Shown: positions 13,261-19,802 of the stretch, one piece after another | Layout: each line of letters begins with the position of its first letter | Numbering within the stretch: the stretch's first letter is position 1 | Origin: ZC4RG30 sp041168985 | GTDB taxonomy: Bacteria > Pseudomonadota > Gammaproteobacteria > Steroidobacterales > Steroidobacteraceae | Reading direction: 5' to 3' | DNA length: 22,261 nucleotides | Assembly: GCA_041168985.1 (NCBI GenBank) | Contig: JBEEKA010000054.1 | Coordinates: 1-22,261 of the forward strand | The notes under the pieces: generated by a model | Told to the model about the DNA's origin: nothing | Databases searched by the model: none | Seen by the model: the letters and a program-made list of their open reading frames with translations, nothing else | Translations under genes and position numbers: made by a program

Positions 13261-13467
13261 ATGGATGCACTTCGGCAGTACCTACATCAACACAACATCA
13301 CCCAGTCCGCGTTCGCCGCAGAGATGGGCGTCTCTCAGCCAACCGTGTCCGGCTGGTTGAGTGGTGAGCAATTTCCGACCGGCCGCAGGCTGAAAGAGAT
13401 CTCGAACAAGACTGGGGTACCCATTGACCGCTTGCTCGATGCGCAGCCGCGCGAACGCAGGGCGTGA
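13261..13467 (+). CDS. Cro-like helix-turn-helix regulator
   Basis: A 68-residue protein made almost entirely of one XRE/YdaS-type domain: ITQSAFAAEMGVSQPTVSGW (about 13-32, with GVSQPTVSGWL as the recognition helix), then GRRLKEISNKTGVPIDRLL. It is divergent from the repressor and first in the rightward operon, the position of Cro, which lowers repressor synthesis and commits to lytic growth. No Shine-Dalgarno precedes the ATG, consistent with a leaderless start. It ends three bases before the next ATG. Confidence 0.85.
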   Translation: MDALRQYLHQHNITQSAFAAEMGVSQPTVSGWLSGEQFPTGRRLKEISNKTGVPIDRLLDAQPRERRA

Positions 13468-13470
13468 CGC

Positions 13471-13752
13471 ATGAGCGCTGACCTCGTCGACCTGAAACGG
13501 CTGAAGATCACCGCGGAGACGCGCGCATGGCTGTCTGCCGAGGTGCACACCACGGGTCGCAGCGCCCAGGACATCGTCCGGGACGCGCTGCATGCAAAGG
13601 CGCAAGAGAAGATCCATGCCGCCAACGTACTGACGGCGCTGGCCCGCGGCGAGGCCTACATCAGGGACGGCCGTGCCCACATGAGGGACACCGGTGGACC
13701 GGCGGGGGACGCTGGTGGACATCGCAGGGACAGCGGGGGCCGCAGCAAGTGA
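13471..13752 (+). CDS. Probable ribbon-helix-helix-like early protein (93 aa)
   Basis: A 93-residue protein. The segment RLKITAETRAWLSAEVHTTG followed by SAQDIVRDALHAKA (about 10-45) has the strand-helix-helix pattern of ribbon-helix-helix DNA-binding proteins. The tail from residue 65 is a degenerate repeat rich in R, D and G (RDTGGPAG, RDSGGRS) and probably disordered. It is second in the rightward operon, where a CII-like regulator might be expected, but no CII similarity is seen. The fold is inferred from pattern only. Confidence 0.6.
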   Translation: MSADLVDLKRLKITAETRAWLSAEVHTTGRSAQDIVRDALHAKAQEKIHAANVLTALARGEAYIRDGRAHMRDTGGPAGDAGGHRRDSGGRSK

Positions 13753-13940
13753 AGCGCACCGCACCCAACTATTTCGAGCACCAGGAGAAGCGTCTGGTGG
13801 GCTCAGTCCCCATCGGTGACGTCGTTGACTTCGAGCCTGTCCAGGTACTCGAAGGCGACGCAGCCGAGATCTCGCACCGAATGTATTTCGACCGGCAGCA
13901 ACGCGAGCACCTGCAGCGCGCGTGGGAGCTGCTGCCTTGA
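13749..13940 (+). CDS. Small hypothetical early protein (63 aa)
   Basis: A GTG at 13749 overlapping the preceding stop as GTGA opens a 63-residue frame. Its features are NYFEHQEKRLVGSVPIGDVV, an acidic middle (PVQVLEGDAAEISH) and a C-terminal helix with aromatic and basic residues (MYFDRQQREHLQRAWELL). No family is recognised. The coupled start and plausible composition support it, as does the fact that the GTGA arrangement is used throughout this phage. Confidence 0.5.
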   Translation: MKRTAPNYFEHQEKRLVGSVPIGDVVDFEPVQVLEGDAAEISHRMYFDRQQREHLQRAWELLP

Positions 13941-14307
13941 TATCCGGAGCTGACAGCCAACCCGGAGCCGTGCCGGCCGTGAAAACGGGGAACGCGGACG
14001 CGTCAACTGCAGGAGTGATGCGACGAGAAACAACCCTGCAGTGCCGGCGGCGATGCCTGCGAGCCGTGGAACACCCCGGGTGGGGTCAGTACGACGGCCA
14101 CGTTTCCTTCCATCGCGCGGCCGGCCTGCGTACATCCAGAGTTTTCCTCCGTCCCATGGGCCAGGTCATTTCGATGCCTGGTCAGTCCGAGCAGCGGACG
14201 CGCCAAGCCGGGTCGGAGGAATTGTCATGCTGTCGGCCTTTTTTTTGGCCTGTACATGTAGGACTGCGCGCCACTGAGCCGTCGGCAAACTCTTATCTGG
14301 CGGCTGC
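13941..14307. other. 367-base stretch without a convincing gene
   Basis: No reading frame here looks coding on either strand. A plus frame ending in an ATGA overlap with the next gene (13922-14311) has an arginine/serine/cysteine-rich composition unlike its neighbours. A run of eight T flanked by GGCC (14235-14250) and by CATG is the only notable local structure. It does not form a standard intrinsic terminator on either strand. The stretch could hold a terminator, an antitermination site or a rapidly evolving gene. Confidence 0.4.
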
Positions 14308-15291
14308 ATGAACTACTACGAGCACCACCTGGGCGACTACGCCGAGGCCACGGCGCACCTGTCCTTTGTCGAGGACGCTGCCTACAGCCGTCTGATCCGC
14401 AAGGTCTACGCAACCGAGCGACCCCTGCCACGCGATGTGAAGGACGTGCAGCGCCTGGTCGGCGCACGCACACCACCTGAGCGCGCCGCAGTGCAAGCCA
14501 TGCTGCGCGAGTTCTTCGTGCTGCGTGAGGACGGTTGGCACAACGATCGCTGCGACGAGGAGATCGCCAAGTACCAGGCCGGCGAGCCGGAGCGCCAGGC
14601 CAAGCGCGCCAATGAGGAAAGTCGCCTCAAACGGCACCGCGAGGAGCGCACAAGGCTATTCGAGGCGTTGCGGGCCGTCGGTCAGGCCCCGAACTGGAAC
14701 ATCAAGATGGAGGATTTGAAACGCCTGCATGAACGTTTCTGCAACGGACCTGAAACGCCACCTGAAACGTTTCAGGCCCATTCACCTGCAACGGCACCTG
14801 CAACGCCTGCTACGGCTACCCAGACACCAGTCCCACTTCCCAGTCCCCAGACACCAGACACCAATCCCAATCCTGTACGTACCTCGGACGCGCGCGCGGA
14901 TCGCAAACAGCGACCAGGTGCGACCGATGCGCCTCCGGCGCTCTCACCGGACTTCGAGCGGTTCCTGGCGGAGACCTACCCGGCAACAGCCCATCGCCGA
15001 GATCTCGTGACCGCGCTGCACAGCGCGATGGGCATCGTCGGGATGGGCAAGGCAACCGAAGCGGATCTGCGTCGACGCCTGACCGGCTTTCGCGCATTCG
15101 CCGACGCCGGCGGCTATAGCGATCCGAGCAAAGTCCCGACACCGCAGCGCTGGTTCCAGCCGCACCAGCAGGGCGAGCCGTACTGGGCCCGCGAGTGGGA
15201 GGCACCCGCGCCGATCAAGCCCGTGAAACCCGAACCTGTGCGCACCTGGCGCCCTGACGACGAACCGGAGGCCGCGCATGCACACGCCTGA
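14308..15291 (+). CDS. DUF1376 (YdaU-like) phage replication protein
   Basis: A 327-residue protein. The N-terminal 100 residues match DUF1376: MNYYEHHLGDYAEATAHLS, EDAAYSRLIRKVYATERPLP and a later FFVLREDGWHNDRCDEEIAKY. This domain is typical of phage replication-initiation proteins in the position of lambda O. A proline/threonine/alanine-rich linker (about 145-210), encoded by short direct DNA repeats, separates it from a C-terminal domain with GMGKATEADLRRRLTGF and PQRWF. The next gene starts 14 bases before its end. The ATG has no strong Shine-Dalgarno. Replication is known for the family and the position supports it. Confidence 0.82.
   Translation: MNYYEHHLGDYAEATAHLSFVEDAAYSRLIRKVYATERPLPRDVKDVQRLVGARTPPERAAVQAMLREFFVLREDGWHNDRCDEEIAKYQAGEPERQAKRANEESRLKRHREERTRLFEALRAVGQAPNWNIKMEDLKRLHERFCNGPETPPETFQAHSPATAPATPATATQTPVPLPSPQTPDTNPNPVRTSDARADRKQRPGATDAPPALSPDFERFLAETYPATAHRRDLVTALHSAMGIVGMGKATEADLRRRLTGFRAFADAGGYSDPSKVPTPQRWFQPHQQGEPYWAREWEAPAPIKPVKPEPVRTWRPDDEPEAAHAHA
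14748..14814 (+). repeat. Iteron-like direct repeats, possible replication origin
   Basis: ACCTGAAACG occurs at 14748-14757 and 14760-14769, and ACCTGCAACG at 14784-14793 and 14796-14805, with a degenerate copy CCTGCTACG at 14806-14814. The main copies fall on a 12-base grid. They lie inside the replication gene, as the lambda origin lies inside O. The 12-base step is also four codons of a proline/threonine/alanine linker, so simple repeat coding is an alternative. Confidence 0.4.
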
Positions 15292-15826
15292 CTTCGACCG
15301 GTTCCGCGCGCTGCTGGATACCACAGCCGGGTTGTTCAACCGCGACAAGCTCGAGGACGCGATGGTGCAGGCGTACTGGAACGCGCTGCGCGATCTGCCG
15401 ATCGAGATCGTCGAGGCCTGCGCGAAGTCGCACCAGCGGCACGGAAAGTTCTTCCCGAAACCGTTCGAGCTGCGACCGAAGGACGAGAAACCTCGCCAGG
15501 ACTTGCCGGATGGTGGACCTGCGCGCAACCACGTCCGCGACTACTGGCGCAGCTGCATCGTGCACGAGGCCTGCGCCGTGTTCGGCCAAACCGTCACGAG
15601 CTTCGAGCCTGTGCTGATCGCGAACAAGGACACGCTGGGTCCGCCACTGCTGGCGCTGCTGAACGAGCTCGAGCAGCAGGATCGCCGCGACGGCCGGACC
15701 ATCGGCCAGCACCGTTACGTCCAGCGCCGCTGCGATGAGATCGCACGCGGCTTTCGCCACTTGCGCACTGACCGCGCACCACCACTGCAGACGTCTGCAC
15801 ACGAAGCCGAGGAGTTATTTGCATGA
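15278..15826 (+). CDS. Probable replication partner / helicase-loader-like protein
   Basis: A 182-residue protein. The N-terminal 70 residues are helical: FDRFRALLDTTAGLFNRDKL, then AYWNALRDLPIEIVEACAKS and HGKFFPKPFELRP. A pattern of the form YWxALxDLPxExVxxA followed by FFPxPxELR is common in phage replication genes that follow an initiator, where helicase loaders (lambda P-like) sit. No Walker motif is present, so it is not a DnaC-type ATPase. It overlaps the previous gene by 14 bases and the next as ATGA. The role rests on position and general pattern. Confidence 0.55.
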   Translation: MHTPDFDRFRALLDTTAGLFNRDKLEDAMVQAYWNALRDLPIEIVEACAKSHQRHGKFFPKPFELRPKDEKPRQDLPDGGPARNHVRDYWRSCIVHEACAVFGQTVTSFEPVLIANKDTLGPPLLALLNELEQQDRRDGRTIGQHRYVQRRCDEIARGFRHLRTDRAPPLQTSAHEAEELFA

Positions 15827-16401
15827 TCACGATCACGCAGCGCGATTGTCGCCTGGGGCCGAAGTTCGCCGGCAAGCACAACGAGGCCCAGGACGCGAAA
15901 CCTGAATCGCGGACCCTGAAGGTCCAGCTCGAGGGTATCGAGGTCGACGAGGCCGAGTTCAATGCGCTGTTCCAGGATGCGCACGCCTGGCAGCTGCTGC
16001 ACGGCACCGACGGTCCATCGCTCAGGCTGCTGAAGAAGTTCGAGCTCAAAGGCCTGAAGTTCGAGGGCGCGCATGTGGTGCTGTACCACTCGCTCGGCGC
16101 CGAGATGATCGAGATCAAGCAGGCCAAGATCTCGAAGGTCACGCTGCACATCGCCGACGAGGAGGCCAGTGGCGCAACGACGCTCTCGCTGACGGTCGAT
16201 GGTGAGCCGCCGCTCAACGCTAAGCTCGTGAAGCTGATCGAGCGCATCGGCAATGGCATCGAGGTCGAGATCCGCGCGGACCACCCGGAAGCGCAGAAGG
16301 ATCTGCCGCTCAACACGCACGGCACCGGCGAGCAGCCAGCCACCGGCAAACCCGGTCGGCGCGCGCGCAGTGGCCGCGGCCGCAACCGTTCGCTGAACTG
16401 A
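15823..16401 (+). CDS. Conserved phage hypothetical protein (192 aa)
   Basis: A 192-residue protein. The first 150 residues are beta-rich with regular acidic strands (SRTLKVQLEGIEVDEAEFNA, LKGLKFEGAHVVLYHS, ISKVTLHIADEE). The last 30 are basic and disordered (PGRRARSGRGRNRSLN), as in a nucleic-acid-binding tail. No family name is recognised. The ATG overlaps the preceding stop as ATGA, so it probably belongs to the replication group of the rightward operon. Confidence 0.65.
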   Translation: MITITQRDCRLGPKFAGKHNEAQDAKPESRTLKVQLEGIEVDEAEFNALFQDAHAWQLLHGTDGPSLRLLKKFELKGLKFEGAHVVLYHSLGAEMIEIKQAKISKVTLHIADEEASGATTLSLTVDGEPPLNAKLVKLIERIGNGIEVEIRADHPEAQKDLPLNTHGTGEQPATGKPGRRARSGRGRNRSLN

Positions 16402-16424
16402 TCACCACCACCTGGAGACGACGC

Positions 16425-16835
16425 ATGAACAAATACCTCGGCACCAAGGAGATCCTTGCGCGGCCCATGACCCGCGGCGAGTACAACGCCTATCGCGGTT
16501 GGCAGCTGCCGGCAGACGAGAATTCGGAAGACGCCGGCCAGCTCGTCGAGTACATCGACGGCGGGGCGCGCAATCACCAGGACCACACCGGTTACATCAG
16601 CTGGTCACCCCAGGACGTGTTCGAGCGGGCCTACAAGCCGATCGACACGCCGAAGCAGCGCGTGGAACTGGAGTTGGCTCAGCTGAATGAGCGCCTCGGC
16701 AAGCTGGAAAAGTTCATCGACTCGGAGGCGTTCAGTGCACTCGCCGTTGAACAGTCAGGCCTGCTGCGGAAGCAAGCATCGCTCATGCGTCAGTACGCCG
16801 TTGTCCTGTCAGATCGTTTGGGGATCTGGAACTAA
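16425..16835 (+). CDS. Conserved phage hypothetical protein (136 aa)
   Basis: A 136-residue protein. The N-terminal block KYLGTKEILARPMTRGEYN, then YRGWQLPADENSEDAG, VEYIDGG and GYISWSPQDVFERAY is one I recognise, from memory, from many phage and prophage proteins of unknown function. The C-terminal 60 residues form a probable coiled coil or helical hairpin (RVELELAQLNERLGKLEKF, then LLRKQASLMRQYAVVLSDRL). GGAGA lies ahead of the ATG. No enzymatic motif is visible. Confidence 0.7.
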   Translation: MNKYLGTKEILARPMTRGEYNAYRGWQLPADENSEDAGQLVEYIDGGARNHQDHTGYISWSPQDVFERAYKPIDTPKQRVELELAQLNERLGKLEKFIDSEAFSALAVEQSGLLRKQASLMRQYAVVLSDRLGIWN

Positions 16836-16836
16836 C

Positions 16837-17154
16837 ATGGCCGCGTCGCCCACCCAGCGCTCCCTCGCCGAGCTGCGCAAGCGCGGATATCCGCTCGTTG
16901 CCGTGACGGAGAAGTGGAACCCGCACGCGCGGATCCGCCAGGACCTGTTCGGCATCGTGGATGTCCTGGCCGTGGGCGATGACATCGTCGCGGTGCAGGC
17001 CACGAGCGGCAGCAATGTCGCGAGCCGCGTCGCGAAGATCGCCGAGAGCGACGCTGCTCCGCATCTGCGCAAGGCCGGCATCCGGATCCTCGTGCATGGC
17101 TGGCGCAAGAACTCGAAAGGGCGCTGGGAGCTGCGAGAGGTCGACTGCTCATGA
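16837..17154 (+). CDS. Small PD-(D/E)XK-nuclease-like phage protein
   Basis: A 105-residue protein. The order of motifs is EKWNPHARIRQDLFGIVDVLAVG, IVAVQATSG, then VASRVAKI and a C-terminal VHGWRKNSKGRWELREVD. The aspartates of DLFG and DVLA followed by a strand with VQ fit a minimal restriction-like or resolvase-like nuclease core, with Q in place of the usual lysine. The missing lysine makes activity uncertain. The ATG is one base after the preceding stop, and a longer frame upstream to 16687 is a shadow of that gene. The protein resembles small phage proteins annotated as hypothetical nucleases. Confidence 0.6.
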   Translation: MAASPTQRSLAELRKRGYPLVAVTEKWNPHARIRQDLFGIVDVLAVGDDIVAVQATSGSNVASRVAKIAESDAAPHLRKAGIRILVHGWRKNSKGRWELREVDCS

Positions 17155-17492
17155 TCAACCTCTTCATCCTGCTGTTGCTTTGGCACTTCCTCGCGGACTT
17201 CCCATTGCAGGGCGACTTCCTGGCCGCGAACAAGAATCCGTATCCGCCGGTCAATCGCAACCAGGTGCGGGATCTGGAGGCAATCTGGCCATGGTGCATG
17301 GGCGCTCACTGCGCCATCCACGCCGGCGGCGTGTACGTCATCACCGGTTGGTGGGTGTTGTTCGTGGCTGAGCTCGTGGCGCACGCGGCCATCGACTGCG
17401 CCAAATGCAGCGGCCGCATCACCTTCGGCCAGGACCAGGTGCTGCACCTTGGCTGCAAGGTCCTGTGGATCGTCCTGCTGGTGCTGCGATGA
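17151..17492 (+). CDS. DUF3307-family membrane protein
   Basis: A 113-residue protein of the DUF3307 family. It has an N-terminal hydrophobic segment (FILLLLWHFLADFPLQGDFL), a conserved HAGGVYVITGWWVLFVAELV stretch, HAAIDCAKC, then DQVLHLGCKVLWIVLLVL. The three hydrophobic segments and conserved H/D residues place it in the inner membrane. The family is found in bacteria and phages and has no known activity. It starts in an ATGA overlap and ends in another with the HslV-like gene. The family call rests on motif order. Confidence 0.82.
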   Translation: MINLFILLLLWHFLADFPLQGDFLAANKNPYPPVNRNQVRDLEAIWPWCMGAHCAIHAGGVYVITGWWVLFVAELVAHAAIDCAKCSGRITFGQDQVLHLGCKVLWIVLLVLR

Positions 17493-17938
17493 CTACCGTC
17501 GCGTGGGATGGCCACACCCTGGCTGCAGACTCCCAGGTCACGTTCGGGAATCTGGTTGGACATTGCACGAAGGCGGTGAAGCTCGAGGACGGCCGCCTGC
17601 TGGCGAGCTCCGGTTTCGCTGAGGATCACTTCCAGGTCAAGCAATGGCTCGAGACAGGGGGCTTGCGAGGCCCGCGGCACGAAGATCCGGAGCAGCCCGT
17701 GCTCGACAAGGACTACACCGGCATCCTGATCGATGGTGATGGTGCGTGGGTGATCCAGAGCAACCTGATCCGCTGGCCACTGCCGCGCAAGCATTGGGCG
17801 ATCGGCTCCGGCCGTGACTTCGCCATCGCAGCGATGCACCTGGGACGCACGGCCGCGGAGGGCGTGGCCATCGCCTGCGAGTTCGACGCCAACACGGCGC
17901 TACCGGTGGTGGAAGTATCGCGGACGGCGGATCCATGA
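17489..17938 (+). CDS. HslV/proteasome-like Ntn hydrolase
   Basis: A 149-residue protein. It begins MTTVAWDGHTLAADSQVTFG, matching the start of HslV and proteasome beta subunits, in which the threonine exposed after methionine removal is the nucleophile. Later come KAVKLEDGRLLASSGF, YTGILIDGDGAWVIQ and AIGSGRDFAIAAMHL followed by ACEFD, corresponding to HslV AIGSGG and its following helix. HslV is a peptidase that needs the HslU ATPase, and no HslU-like gene is in this window. The start overlaps the previous stop as ATGA, and its stop overlaps the next ATG. The fold is well supported. Activity and partner are unknown. Confidence 0.8.
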   Translation: MTTVAWDGHTLAADSQVTFGNLVGHCTKAVKLEDGRLLASSGFAEDHFQVKQWLETGGLRGPRHEDPEQPVLDKDYTGILIDGDGAWVIQSNLIRWPLPRKHWAIGSGRDFAIAAMHLGRTAAEGVAIACEFDANTALPVVEVSRTADP

Positions 17939-18132
17939 CCGACACCGAGCGCCTCGACGCGTTGAACGACTACGGGCTATGCGTCGCCACGCACGACACG
18001 CTGCAGCACAACCAGTGGCAGCGCACATGGGTCTGCCAGTACGGCGATCGCGTGATGATGGGGCCAACGATTCGCGCCGTCATCGACTCTGCGGTGCTCG
18101 ACATCATCACGTCCGGCCAGCGGCGGAACTGA
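17935..18132 (+). CDS. Small hypothetical protein (65 aa)
   Basis: A 65-residue protein, starting in an ATGA overlap with the HslV-like gene. It begins TDTERLDALNDYGLCVATHD, a small helix-strand unit, followed by WQRTWVCQYGDRVMMGPTIR and AVIDSAVLDII. No family is named. Small phage proteins beginning with a similar TERLD...YG-x-x-V pattern are common. It is probably cytoplasmic and of unknown function. Confidence 0.6.
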   Translation: MTDTERLDALNDYGLCVATHDTLQHNQWQRTWVCQYGDRVMMGPTIRAVIDSAVLDIITSGQRRN

Positions 18133-18141
18133 GATTCAGCT

Positions 18142-18420
18142 ATGGCAAGAGGCAAAAAGACAGGCGGCGGTTCGCGCAAGGGCGTCCCGAACAAGGCGAC
18201 TACCGATGTGCGTGCCGCGATCGCGCTGTTCGCGCAGAAGAACGCCGCGAAGTTTGAGCAGTGGATCTCGCGCACGTCCAGGAAGGATCCGGCCAAGGCT
18301 GCTGATCTCTACCTGCGCGCCATCGAGTACCACATCCCGAAGCTGCAGCGCACCGAGGTCACGGGCCTGGATGGTGGGGCGCTGTCTGTCGAACTCAGCT
18401 CGAAGGACGAGAAGCTGTGA
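18142..18420 (+). CDS. Putative small terminase subunit
   Basis: A 92-residue protein directly upstream of the large terminase, whose GTG overlaps its stop as GTGA. It begins with a basic region (ARGKKTGGGSRKGVPNKATT), then a helix AAIALFAQKNAAKFEQW and KDPAKAADLYLRAIEYHIPK. KTGGGSRKGxPNKxT is a common start in phage proteins placed before terminases and in other DNA-binding phage proteins. The small terminase recognises packaging sites. The call rests on position and this basic motif, with no clear DNA-binding helix-turn-helix. Confidence 0.6.
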   Translation: MARGKKTGGGSRKGVPNKATTDVRAAIALFAQKNAAKFEQWISRTSRKDPAKAADLYLRAIEYHIPKLQRTEVTGLDGGALSVELSSKDEKL

Positions 18421-19802
18421 ACGCGGTTGCCGAGACGGTCAGCGATGTCATGCAGCCGTTCCGCTTCACGGCGAAGCAGGACGAGGCGCAGGAGGTCTGC
18501 ACCAGCGATGCCACCCACGTCATGCTGTTCGGCGGCAGCCGGTCCGGCAAGACGTTCCTGATCGTGCGCAACATCGTCGCCCGTGCGCTCAAGGCCCCTG
18601 GCTCGCGCCACCTGATCTGCCGCTTCCGCTTCAACCACCTGAAGAGCTCCATCATCCTGGACACGTTCCCGGCCGTGATGAAGCGCTGCTTCCCGCGGGT
18701 CAAGTACAACCTGTCGAAGTCGGACTGGTACGTGACGCTGCCCAATGGCAGTGAGATCTGGTTCGCAGGCCTCGACGACAAGGAGCGCCTGGAGAAGATC
18801 CTCGGCAAGGAGTACGTGACGATCTATCCGAACGAGTGTTCGCAGATCGCGTGGGACTCGATTCAGGTGCTGATCACGCGCCTGGGCCAGAAGGTCATGC
18901 AGGTGGTCAAGGGCATGCTGGAGCAGCTGCTCAAGCTGCGCATGTTCTACGACTGCAACCCGCCCACCAAAGCGCACTGGACGTTCCGCGTCTTCAAGCA
19001 GAAGGTGGATCCGGAGACCAAGCAGCCGCTGTCACAGCCGGCGGACTACGCCTGTTTTCAGATGAACCCGGTCGACAACCGCGAGAACCTGGCGCCGGAG
19101 TACCTGCGCATGCTGTCGCAGCTGTCGGCGCGCATGCAGCGCCGCTTCAAGGATGGCGAATTCGGCGAGGCGGCGCCTGGTGCGCTGTTCGACGAAGCCA
19201 TCATCGACCGTTACCGGGTCCTGGACGGCACTCTGCCGCAGATGGTGCGCGTGGTCGTCGGGGTTGACCCGTCCGGCAGCGGCGACGAAGACAATGCCGA
19301 CAACGATGAGATCGGAATCCACGTCGGCGGCCTTGGCGTCGATGGTGTAGCCTACCTGATGGAGGATCTGTCGGTGAAGGCCGGCCCTGCCACCTGGGGC
19401 CGCATCGCAGTCTCTGCCTACGTTCGTCACAAAGCGGACGTGGTGGTGGGCGAGGCGAACTTCGGTGGCGAGATGGTCAGGGCCACGATCCAGACCGCCG
19501 CATCGGTGGAGGGCACGAGAGTGCACTTCAAGAAGGTCACGGCGAGCCGCGGCAAGCACGTCAGGGCCGAGCCATTCTCGGCGCTCTATGAGCAGGGCAA
19601 AGTGCGCCACGTCGGCATCATGTCAAAACTCGAAGACGAGCTCTGCGGCCTGACCACCACCGGCTACACCGGCACCGGCAGCCCAAACCGCGCGGACGCC
19701 GCGATCTGGGTGTTGTCGGAACTGTTCCCCGCGATCGTGAGTACGAAACCTGACCGTAAGGCTGTTGCGCCTATCCCGGTCGTCAGCCATTTCAACAGGT
19801 GA
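18417..19802 (+). CDS. Large terminase subunit (ATPase/nuclease)
   Basis: A 461-residue protein. It has a Walker A GGSRSGKT (about 39-46), a Walker B-like strand VTIYPNEC with the catalytic E at about 140, and a coupling motif FYDCNPP (about 177-183). The C-terminal nuclease domain begins VVVGVDPSGSG (D284), with a conserved GEANFGGEM segment and a final acidic position in NRADAAIW. The protein pumps DNA into the prohead and cuts it. The GTG overlaps the small subunit stop, and its end overlaps the portal GTG. Confidence 0.95.
   Translation: MNAVAETVSDVMQPFRFTAKQDEAQEVCTSDATHVMLFGGSRSGKTFLIVRNIVARALKAPGSRHLICRFRFNHLKSSIILDTFPAVMKRCFPRVKYNLSKSDWYVTLPNGSEIWFAGLDDKERLEKILGKEYVTIYPNECSQIAWDSIQVLITRLGQKVMQVVKGMLEQLLKLRMFYDCNPPTKAHWTFRVFKQKVDPETKQPLSQPADYACFQMNPVDNRENLAPEYLRMLSQLSARMQRRFKDGEFGEAAPGALFDEAIIDRYRVLDGTLPQMVRVVVGVDPSGSGDEDNADNDEIGIHVGGLGVDGVAYLMEDLSVKAGPATWGRIAVSAYVRHKADVVVGEANFGGEMVRATIQTAASVEGTRVHFKKVTASRGKHVRAEPFSALYEQGKVRHVGIMSKLEDELCGLTTTGYTGTGSPNRADAAIWVLSELFPAIVSTKPDRKAVAPIPVVSHFNR

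Noticed and set aside
14235..14250. GGCC-T8-GGCC as an intrinsic terminator
   Set aside because: The T run lies in the loop, not after a stem, and no longer stem ending before the T run could be found on either strand.
13922..14311. Plus-strand frame ending in an ATGA overlap with the DUF1376 gene
   Set aside because: Residue composition (R, S, C rich) is unlike neighbours and no good start is present. The overlap is probably chance.
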